A stretch of 39,650 nt of DNA from an uncultured Bacteroidales bacterium (GTDB lineage Bacteria; Bacteroidota; Bacteroidia; Bacteroidales; UBA932), in NCBI GenBank assembly GCA_900319375.1, contig ONOI01000011.1, forward strand, positions 1 to 39,650. Reading direction: 5' to 3'. The position numbers were made by a program, and so were the translations under genes. Positions 1 through 6,365 of the stretch are shown piece after piece. The notes below the pieces were generated by a model, which had not been told where the DNA came from, searched no databases, and saw only the letters and a list, made by a program, of their open reading frames with translations. The stretch's first letter is position 1. Every line of letters begins with the position of its first letter.

Positions 1-432
1 CCTGATCTTGACGAGGCATGGCTCAGGCTTATGCCCTCTTTTTACGGGGATGCCGTACGCAATTTCAACGATTACCCCGAGTTCTGCCTCGGCTGCGCAG
101 GATATCTCGGAATGGCCGTAGCGTTTCTCTGGGACAAAGACTGGGCGAAGTATTCAGAGGTTCCGTACTCATTTTTCCAGGGCGAGCGTAAGTTCGACGA
201 TATGGACGACCATATAACCGATACTATACTCCACAACCGCAATCATACTGTCCCCAAGATGCAGTCTCTCGCAGCATCTGCCTATCACTTCCTTATGCGC
301 GAAACTCCCGAACCCGGAACCGCTCTCGCATACCGTCTCTTCCTTATAACCGTCGAGACCATGTACAAAATCGGCGCCTCCCTCGAGCTCTCCCATCTCG
401 GTTACAAACTCGAAGCAATCGGACGCTCCTAA
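1..432 (+). CDS. Conserved hypothetical protein, 3' part only
   Basis: The reading frame is open from the first base and ends at TAA 430-432, so the gene begins upstream of the window. The internal ATG at 31 need not be its start. The visible 143 residues are soluble in character, rich in aromatic residues (a Tyr-Pro-Glu-Phe-Cys stretch followed by Gly-Tyr-Leu-Gly-Met), and have no signal peptide, membrane segment or catalytic motif I recognise. The C-terminal half looks helical. I can name no family. It is convergent with the tRNA-Val gene downstream and is separated from it by a hairpin-rich GC stretch. Confidence 0.75.
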   Translation, partial: PDLDEAWLRLMPSFYGDAVRNFNDYPEFCLGCAGYLGMAVAFLWDKDWAKYSEVPYSFFQGERKFDDMDDHITDTILHNRNHTVPKMQSLAASAYHFLMRETPEPGTALAYRLFLITVETMYKIGASLELSHLGYKLEAIGRS

Positions 433-447
433 AATAGAACGATTAGA

Positions 448-573
448 GGCCCGGAACGGGCCGAGGGCCGCATCAGCGGCCGTGCCGTGAGGGAGGAGCG
501 ATGCGACGACCGGAAGGCACCCGCCGAGAGCGTAGCGAAGGCGGTTTGCCCCAGGGGGCAGCTGCGGAGCAGC
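448..573. repeat. GC-rich cluster of short inverted repeats
   Basis: This intergenic stretch contains at least six perfect short inverted repeats in a row: 448-453/457-462 with a GAA loop, 466-471/476-481 with an ATCA loop, 482-486/516-520 (enclosing a larger region), 521-525/540-544, 547-552/555-560, and 561-565/569-573 with a GGA loop. No start codon with plausible coding character explains it on either strand. It could be a dispersed intergenic repeat, a structured 3' UTR of the upstream gene, or an unknown RNA. Only the base pairing is seen directly. Confidence 0.5.
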
Positions 574-578
574 GGGGG

Positions 579-640
579 AAAAGGTATCTCTCACACGAAA
601 AGAGCAGCCGTTGTGGCTGCTCTTTTCGTGTGGGAGATAC
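579..640 (-). terminator. Terminator of tRNA-Val, overlapping the tRNA 3' end
   Basis: Two 26-base arms, 584-609 and 615-640, are complementary except at one position (591/633), with the 5-base loop 610-614. Read on the minus strand, the stem is followed directly by a U-run (complement of 579-582). The inner 12 bp (598-609/615-626) is a standard A-rich/U-rich intrinsic terminator. The outer part pairs with the last bases of the tRNA acceptor strand. Confidence 0.8.
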
Positions 641-705
641 TGGATTCGAACCAGTGACCCCCTGCTTGTAAGGCAGGTGCTCTAAACCAACTGAGCTAAT
701 CTCCC
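631..705 (-). tRNA. tRNA-Val (anticodon UAC)
   Basis: Read on the minus strand, the 7-bp acceptor stem GGGAGAT/ATCTCCC is formed by 699-705 and 632-638, with discriminator A at 631. The anticodon arm is CCTGC-CTTACAA-GCAGG, giving anticodon UAC, which reads GUA/GUG valine codons. The T loop is the usual GGTTCGAATCC form. The CCA end is not encoded (the discriminator is followed by CA then C). A good promoter lies just upstream and a terminator hairpin directly downstream, so it is a single-gene unit. Confidence 0.95.
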
Positions 706-722
706 TTGCAAATTTGGGACTG

Positions 723-752
723 CAAATATAAGTCAATTTTGTGAAACGGCAA
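723..752 (-). promoter_or_regulatory. Promoter of tRNA-Val
   Basis: On the minus strand TATATTTG (723-730) matches the Bacteroidetes -7 box TAnnTTTG. A TTG -33 element (750-752) stands 19 bases upstream. Transcription would begin about ten bases before the mature tRNA. Confidence 0.7.
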
Positions 753-783
753 GTTTTCGTGGGCTGATTTAATAAAAAATGCG

Positions 784-825
784 TAACTTCGCGTCCCACG
801 TGCAACGATTGGCACGCAAAATGTA
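784..825 (+). promoter_or_regulatory. Candidate promoter/operator region of the 866 lipoprotein gene
   Basis: Two competing signals are visible. TAACTTCG at 784-791 is one base from the Bacteroidetes -7 box but lacks a well-spaced TTG. TTGGCACG at 809-816 equals the -24 half of a sigma-54 promoter, and ATGTA at the correct -12 spacing (821-825) keeps only the central TG of the usual TTGCA. The second signal also forms a small inverted repeat with CGTGC at 799-803, so a repressor site is an alternative. Confidence 0.3.
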
Positions 826-865
826 TCTTAATTAGGTACGACGAAAAGATAATACGTTTATTACT

Positions 866-2053
866 ATGAATACTAAGGCTATTGCTAAAGCAGCATTTGT
901 AGCGGCACTCGCAGTGTTCGCTCTCGTTTCTTGTAACAAGAATCGTCACAAACCCGGCCCTGAGGTTCCTGATGAGCCGGTCGTTCCCGAAGAGAAAGTT
1001 ACCGAAGGCCTTTCTGTAAAGGCTACTTATTTCGGAGATTATTACGGAAAGGGTTTCCAGGATTATATCCTTCTTTTCCAGCTCGGTGAGCTCAATGAGG
1101 AAGGCCAATTCAAGACCAGCGGCGTAGAACTCAGCCTCGATGTCCTTACTGCAACCGGCGGTCCCACCCTTTTCCCTGCAGGAATCTACGAGATTACTGA
1201 CGAAAAGTACAATTCAGCTGGTATTATCCCTTCAATCCCGGAAGGAGAAGGCGAGGATACGACCTACGGAGATACTTATCTGTATACCCAGCAGGATGCC
1301 GACAACTTCTGGCTCGAGCCTCTCGAGAGCGCACACCTCGAGGTTTCCGTAGAAGGTGCTCAGTACACTATCAAGGTCCAGATAGTTGTTAAGGGAGAAG
1401 AGTATAAGTACTGCTACAAAGGAGCTCTTCCCATCGAAGATAAGAGCAAATCTACTGATCCCCAGGAGGAAGGCCCTGAGGGAGATTACGACTTCAAGGC
1501 AGACAGCGCAGTCGCTTTCAACCTTGGCCACGAATGGAGTACTGATACAGACGACTGGATGGTCTATCTTGTCAACGACAATGACGAAAACGAGTGGGCT
1601 GTCATCGAAATCGTTTCCGAGTCCGGTAATCCTGAGGCTCTGCCCGAAGGAACCTTCAGCGTTCCTGCAGACTTCTATAACGAGAAGTATGAGATAGTCG
1701 CCGGAATTATGTGTCCTCTCTACCAGTATGAAGAGTCGTATTACGGAACATACTATGTGTTCGGAGGTCAGATCTGGTATTCAGCCTCATCCGGAAACGT
1801 AAAGATCACCAAGAACGGAGATAACAACTACACGGTTGCGCTTTCCTTCCTTGATGAGGAATATGACAACTCTCAGGTTACCTCGACTTACTCGGGAGAA
1901 GTTTCGGTAGACGTCAGCGAATACTATGACGGCTCTCTTACTACAGCAAGACTTCGTAAGGCAGCTCCCTCTTTCAAGAAGAGTGTAGTCAAGAGATCAG
2001 ACAATCAGCGTCAGACAAAGGCGGCGAGTAAATTTGCCTGCCGCCTTTTCTAA
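866..2053 (+). CDS. Predicted outer-surface lipoprotein of unknown function
   Basis: The 395-residue product begins with a lipoprotein signal peptide: basic start, hydrophobic stretch, and the lipobox Leu-Val-Ser-Cys with the lipidated cysteine near residue 23. A proline- and acid-rich linker follows (about 30-45). The remainder is acidic and full of alternating aromatic and glycine residues, as in beta-sandwich surface proteins of Bacteroidales. Two halves of similar texture (about 48-195 and 210-360) may be a repeated fold, but I see no catalytic motif and cannot name a family. The last dozen codons run through the stem of an intrinsic terminator, so the natural C-terminus may be defined by that structure or by a frameshift. 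The gene stands alone between tRNA-Val (divergent) and ssrA. Confidence 0.85.
   Translation: MNTKAIAKAAFVAALAVFALVSCNKNRHKPGPEVPDEPVVPEEKVTEGLSVKATYFGDYYGKGFQDYILLFQLGELNEEGQFKTSGVELSLDVLTATGGPTLFPAGIYEITDEKYNSAGIIPSIPEGEGEDTTYGDTYLYTQQDADNFWLEPLESAHLEVSVEGAQYTIKVQIVVKGEEYKYCYKGALPIEDKSKSTDPQEEGPEGDYDFKADSAVAFNLGHEWSTDTDDWMVYLVNDNDENEWAVIEIVSESGNPEALPEGTFSVPADFYNEKYEIVAGIMCPLYQYEESYYGTYYVFGGQIWYSASSGNVKITKNGDNNYTVALSFLDEEYDNSQVTSTYSGEVSVDVSEYYDGSLTTARLRKAAPSFKKSVVKRSDNQRQTKAASKFACRLF
2017..2049 (+). terminator. Intrinsic terminator inside the 3' end of the lipoprotein gene
   Basis: A perfect 9-bp stem, AAAGGCGGC (2017-2025) with GCCGCCTTT (2040-2048), encloses a 14-base loop and ends in TTTT (2046-2049). 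It lies wholly before the TAA at 2051-2053 and separates the lipoprotein transcript from ssrA. Confidence 0.7.
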
Positions 2054-2070
2054 GGCGCTTTGCTTACACT

Positions 2071-2465
2071 GGGGATGTTTTGGTTTTGACAGCATCGTAG
2101 ACGGCAGTAAGCACGCCGGGAGTCGGAGACCCTCCCGTTAATCTCAGTCTTCAATCAATAGTAGGCAACTACAACTATTCATACGCTTGCTAAGTCACCA
2201 AGTGACACGCATTAATCAGAGCCGCCAAGGCTGCGGCACTGACGTATATCCCGCCAGGATTCAGGCCGGTCCTTTCTGGCATACGGGGTATCATCAAGAC
2301 CGGATGCACGGGGCGATTCCTTTAAACCCCGCCAAGAAAAAAAGGATAAGCTTCGGCATAGCCCGTCTTCCGGCATACCGTAGCCGACACCAAAGGAAGA
2401 ATAAGCGTGTAGAAAGCTGTCGGGTATTATGTTTGGACGAGGGTTCGAGTCCCTCCATCTCCACC
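2071..2465 (+). ncRNA. ssrA: Transfer-messenger RNA (tmRNA)
   Basis: tmRNA rescues ribosomes stalled on broken mRNA and adds a degradation tag. The 5' end GGGGATG pairs with CATCTCC (2456-2462) as the acceptor stem, with one G-U pair. The 3' part carries the T arm (GGTTCGAGTCC) and discriminator A2463, followed by CC but no final A. The 5' part has the conserved TTTTGGTTTTGACAGC segment. The tag frame, set by the TAGTA preceding the resume codon GGC at 2164, reads Gly-Asn-Tyr-Asn-Tyr-Ser-Tyr-Ala-Cys then TAA (2191-2193). A small hairpin (GTCAC/GTGAC) follows the stop as expected. The tag ending in Ala-Cys rather than Ala-Ala is unusual and is treated as a finding. Confidence 0.95.
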
Positions 2466-2469
2466 TTCC

Positions 2470-2501
2470 AAGAGCAGGCATTGGCCTGCTCTTATTTTTT
2501 T
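2470..2501 (+). terminator. Terminator of ssrA
   Basis: A perfect 10-bp stem, AAGAGCAGGC (2470-2479) with GCCTGCTCTT (2484-2493), has an ATTG loop and is followed by a T-run (2495-2501). Confidence 0.9.
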
Positions 2502-2511
2502 ACTATATTTG
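2481..2511 (+). promoter_or_regulatory. Promoter of the mscS-like gene
   Basis: TTG at 2481-2483 lies 20 bases before TATATTTG at 2504-2511, a full match to the Bacteroidetes promoter. The -33 element sits inside the ssrA terminator loop. Only five bases separate the -7 box from the ATG at 2517, so the transcript would have almost no leader. Confidence 0.65.
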
Positions 2512-2516
2512 TAAGT

Positions 2517-5111
2517 ATGAAAAAGAAGGGCATAATTGCGGTAATTGCCGCGCTGGCGATAAGCATTCCGGCGCTGGCGGTATTCAATGAAAAAGACCTC
2601 GGCCAGACTATCTCGGTCCTGAGATTCGAGCTGAAGGCCGAGTATGACAAACTGACCGCCAGGGAAGAAAGACTCAACTCCAGAAACGACGGCCGCCGCC
2701 GTCAGATGATCAGCCTGATGAAGAAGTGTAATGAGCTGTCTCTGATGCTCTATTCTCAGAATCAGGACTTCACTTTCGACCACACTTACGCTCTGGGAGA
2801 GGTGACAAAACAGTATGAGTCTTTCAGCAAGACCCGTCTCCCGTTCGACGATATGGTCGTGAAGCTCGATCTCGAGATAGACCGCCACGAACGTCTTATC
2901 GAGTCGCTGCGCCGCCTCCCTCCTCAATTGGAGGAAATTGAGGAAGTCCCGGACAGTATCGTCAGGGAAATAGGCGGGCCTAGTTTCCAGACGAGGCGCC
3001 TGCCGCGCCGTCCGCCCCAGGGCTTCCAGATGCCCCAGATGGATTCGGCGCGCAGAGCCGAGCTGGAAAAGGAGCGCCGCACTTTCGTGCTCGATTCGCT
3101 CGGACAGGTAGACAGAGACTCCTGTATCTACTATGCCCTGAGCATGCTCAAGATGTACAAGGCCCAGCGCGCGAAGGTGATTCGGGATTCCGAACACTAT
3201 ACCGCGATGAACGAACGCCTAAAGAGCAGCTACGATTATGCCCAGAACAAATATCGCCTCATCCAGAAACGCATCTTCGTCGAGGGTCAGGACGATTATT
3301 TCACCGTACTCAAGAGCTTCGGTTCGTATGCCCGCAGAGCATGGCAGGATGCAGTCCAGAAATATGCCCCTACCGGGGAGAAGAGTGAGTGGAGAGGCCC
3401 GATAGTAGTCGGCTTCATCTTCTTCGTGTTGTTCTACCTGGCTATCGCGGTCGTAGTGAGCAACCTTCTGGTACGTATCACTATGAAGAAAGTGAAGTAC
3501 TTCCAGACTGAAGACTTCCGCCAGCGAAGGCATATAATGATTATTCTCATCGGAGCCTTTATATTCGCGATTTCGGTGATGATAGCCCGCCTGTGTGTAA
3601 AACAGAACTTCATAGTCGAGGCTTCGCTCCCTCTGCTGATCTTCGCATGGCTACTGATCGCCATCCTCGCTTCGCTGCTTATCCGTCTGGATCCATCTGT
3701 GCTAAAGGGCAGCCTTAAACTGTATACTCCCGTGATTATCATGGGACTTATAGTGATTAGCTTCCGTATCATCTTCATCCCGAACAGGCTTCTGAACCTT
3801 ATCTATCCTCCGGTATTGCTGGGCTTTGCAATCTGGCAGCTGATAGTCTGTATCAAACACGGAGATAATCTCAGAAAGAGCGATATCGCCTATGCATGGA
3901 TTACCCTTATAGTGATGATCGCAGCTACAGCCCTTTCCTGGGCCGGATATGTTCTGATGGCCGTCCAGATCTTTATCTGGTGGCTCTTCCAGCTGGCTGC
4001 AATAGGTACTATAACCGCTGTCTACGATCTGCTGGACATCTACGAGGAAAAGTATCTGTTCAGCAAGTTTGCTTCTACTGAAAAGCGTGACGGAGAACAC
4101 ATCTCCCTGACCTGGCTGTTCGACTTCGTAGAGATGGCGGTGGTGCCGGTAGCGGCTATCCTTTCCGTCATGTTCAGCATATGGCTCGCAGCGGGTATCT
4201 TCGATTTGACCTCCATCTGCAAGACCATCTTCTACCATCCGTTCTTCAATCTGAGTGACACGAACGGCAATCCTATCCTCCATCTGTCGATGTTCAAGCT
4301 GGTTGTCGTAAGCGCATCGTTCTTCATCTTCCGCTATGCGTCCTACGCCGGTAAGGCTATCTACAAACTGCGCAAATATGAAAGCGTCAAGACTAAGAGC
4401 GGCAAGGCTGTCCTGATGGACAATGAGGTGAACCTCACCCTCGCAAACAACGTAATCGCCTTCATTGTTTGGGGCATCTACGTCATCTTCTCGATCATCC
4501 TTCTGAAGATCCCTATGGGAGCCCTCTCAATAGTAGCCGCCGGACTCGCAACCGGTATCGGTTTGGCCTTGAAGGATGTTCTGAACAACTTTATCTACGG
4601 TATCCAGCTGATGTCCGGACGACTCAGGGTAGGAGACTACATCGAGTGTGACGGTATCAGGGGAAAGGTGGAGAGTATATCCTATCAGACAACCACTATC
4701 CAGACTCTGGACGGCGCTCTGATGGCCTTCACCAACAGCACGCTCTTCAACGAGAACTTCAAGAACCTTACTAAGAACAACTCCTACGAGTTGGTCGCAA
4801 TCCAGGTGGGCGTTGCCTACGGATCGAATGTCAATACCGTCCGTGAAAAACTCTCCGAGGCCTTGAAATCTCTCTATCGCAAAGATTCTTACGGAAGGGA
4901 AGTAGTAGATAAGAAGAGGGGGATAACCGTAGCCTTCAGCGATTTCGGAGACAGCAGCGTTGATCTCGTAGTAAAACAGTATGTCCTTGTAGAGGAAAGA
5001 ATCCCGTATATCGCAGCCGCTAAAGAGTTGATTTACAACACTCTGAATGAGAACGGCATCGAGATTCCTTTCCCTCAGAGGGATGTATACATTAAGCAGA
5101 ACGTGAAATGA
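2517..5111 (+). CDS. Large MscS-family mechanosensitive channel
   Basis: The 864-residue product is a multi-domain relative of the small-conductance mechanosensitive channel, expected in the inner membrane, where it releases solutes on hypo-osmotic shock. Residues 1-22 are a signal peptide. About 25-290 is a charged, coiled-coil-like extracytoplasmic region with a Pro/Arg-rich patch. From about 297 there are many hydrophobic segments. The MscS core lies at about 640-830: the Gly/Ala-rich pore helix (GLATGIGLALKDVLNNF) and the beta domain with RVGDYIECDGIRGKVESISY. The frame stays open upstream to 2187, but that part lies inside ssrA, so ATG 2517, next to its own promoter, is the start. Its stop overlaps the rmuC start (ATGA). 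Confidence 0.9.
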   Translation: MKKKGIIAVIAALAISIPALAVFNEKDLGQTISVLRFELKAEYDKLTAREERLNSRNDGRRRQMISLMKKCNELSLMLYSQNQDFTFDHTYALGEVTKQYESFSKTRLPFDDMVVKLDLEIDRHERLIESLRRLPPQLEEIEEVPDSIVREIGGPSFQTRRLPRRPPQGFQMPQMDSARRAELEKERRTFVLDSLGQVDRDSCIYYALSMLKMYKAQRAKVIRDSEHYTAMNERLKSSYDYAQNKYRLIQKRIFVEGQDDYFTVLKSFGSYARRAWQDAVQKYAPTGEKSEWRGPIVVGFIFFVLFYLAIAVVVSNLLVRITMKKVKYFQTEDFRQRRHIMIILIGAFIFAISVMIARLCVKQNFIVEASLPLLIFAWLLIAILASLLIRLDPSVLKGSLKLYTPVIIMGLIVISFRIIFIPNRLLNLIYPPVLLGFAIWQLIVCIKHGDNLRKSDIAYAWITLIVMIAATALSWAGYVLMAVQIFIWWLFQLAAIGTITAVYDLLDIYEEKYLFSKFASTEKRDGEHISLTWLFDFVEMAVVPVAAILSVMFSIWLAAGIFDLTSICKTIFYHPFFNLSDTNGNPILHLSMFKLVVVSASFFIFRYASYAGKAIYKLRKYESVKTKSGKAVLMDNEVNLTLANNVIAFIVWGIYVIFSIILLKIPMGALSIVAAGLATGIGLALKDVLNNFIYGIQLMSGRLRVGDYIECDGIRGKVESISYQTTTIQTLDGALMAFTNSTLFNENFKNLTKNNSYELVAIQVGVAYGSNVNTVREKLSEALKSLYRKDSYGREVVDKKRGITVAFSDFGDSSVDLVVKQYVLVEERIPYIAAAKELIYNTLNENGIEIPFPQRDVYIKQNVK

Positions 5112-6358
5112 TCCTCTATATCATTATTGCCGCCGCGGCGGCCGCTCTCATCGCCTGGGCTCTGACACATTTTATCGCCAAGGCGAACTATACCGGAATA
5201 ATCTCGAAACTCGAGGGCGAGCTGAGCGCTGAGAAAGCGCTCAGAGCCCACGAAAACGAGGTCTACGACAAGACCCTTACCGAACTTAAGGAAAGCCAGA
5301 AAGCTGTTATCGAGGCCACTAAAAACGAACTTGCCCTCGAGAACGAAAAAAGGATGAAAGCCCGCGAGGAGTCGATCAAGAAAGAGGCGGCCGAAAGTAT
5401 AAAGGTTATCACAGATGGTCTCGACAAGAACATCAAGGAGATGAAAGAGGCCTTCGAAGCCCAGAAAAAGGCTCATACCGAAGATACCGCTTCAATAAAG
5501 ACCAAGTTCGAGGAGACAGTCACCAACCTTCAGAAACAGACTGAATCTATCGGCAATCAGGCCGACGATCTTGCCAAGGCCCTTAAAGGGCAGAACAAGA
5601 TGCAGGGTATATTCGGGGAGACCATCCTCGAGAATATCCTAAAGAAGGAGGGGCTGACTCCGGGGCGCGACTACGACGCCGAGTTCTACCTGCGCGACCG
5701 CAAGGGCAATATCATCCAGAACGAAGAAACCGGCCGGAAGATGCGCCCGGACTTCGCTCTCCATTTCCCTGACAACACAGACGTCCTTCTGGATTCGAAG
5801 GTATCGCTTACCGCTCTTGCAGACTATTACAGCGCTGAGACTGACGAGCAGCGTAAGGACGCCTCCAAGCGCAATCTGGAGTCAATCCTTTCCCACATTT
5901 CCGAGCTTACCTCGAAGGAGTATCAGAAGTATGTCGAAGGCAGGACTACCCTCGAATATGTAATAATGTTCATCCCCAACTACGGAGCTTACCAGCTCGC
6001 AAAGACGGAGGATCCGGAGATATTTGCAAAGGCTTTCCGGCAGAACGTACTGATTACAACAGAAGAGACTCTGATCCCGTTCCTGCGTCTTATCAGAAGC
6101 GCGTGGGTACAGAAAGATCAGCTCGACAATATGGCCGACATAGTAGCCGGGGCTCAGAAAATGGTAGATCGCGTAGCTACTTTCTGCGAGAAGAATGTAG
6201 AGGTTGGAAATGCAATCGCCAGAGCCTCAAAACTCTTTGAGGAGAACCACCAGCGTCTGGTAGAAGGCCGTCAGAGCATAGTAAAGGCCGCAAATGAAGT
6301 TATAGCCGCCGGAGTTAAGCTTACTCCCGGCAAGGAACTTCCGGAGGCCTCAGAATAG
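5108..6358 (+). CDS. rmuC: DNA recombination protein RmuC
   Basis: The 416-residue protein has an N-terminal membrane anchor (about 2-20), a long charged coiled coil (about 30-160) and the RmuC domain (about 170-370). Family hallmarks include MQGIFGETILENILKKEG and RPDFALHFPDNTDVLLDSKVS, the second holding the Asp/Asp-x-Lys residues of its predicted PD-(D/E)XK nuclease fold. RmuC limits inverted-repeat recombination and rearrangement in E. coli. The start overlaps the channel gene by four bases and the addB-like gene begins seven bases after its stop, so it is translated within the same operon. The gene neighbourhood with AddAB fits a role in DNA end processing. Confidence 0.93.
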   Translation: MILYIIIAAAAAALIAWALTHFIAKANYTGIISKLEGELSAEKALRAHENEVYDKTLTELKESQKAVIEATKNELALENEKRMKAREESIKKEAAESIKVITDGLDKNIKEMKEAFEAQKKAHTEDTASIKTKFEETVTNLQKQTESIGNQADDLAKALKGQNKMQGIFGETILENILKKEGLTPGRDYDAEFYLRDRKGNIIQNEETGRKMRPDFALHFPDNTDVLLDSKVSLTALADYYSAETDEQRKDASKRNLESILSHISELTSKEYQKYVEGRTTLEYVIMFIPNYGAYQLAKTEDPEIFAKAFRQNVLITTEETLIPFLRLIRSAWVQKDQLDNMADIVAGAQKMVDRVATFCEKNVEVGNAIARASKLFEENHQRLVEGRQSIVKAANEVIAAGVKLTPGKELPEASE

Positions 6359-6365
6359 TCCCTCT

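Noticed and set aside
631-705. tRNA-Val as an attachment site of an integrated element
   Set aside because: No integrase gene and no second direct copy of the tRNA 3' end are present in the window; only the inverted pairing in the terminator is seen.
473-1108. 211-codon minus-strand frame across the tRNA-Val gene
   Set aside because: It reads through the tRNA, its promoter and the hairpin cluster, so coding is implausible.
2187-2516. Open upstream extension of the MscS-like frame giving 110 extra residues
   Set aside because: It lies inside the tmRNA and its terminator; the promoter and signal peptide at 2517 fit much better.
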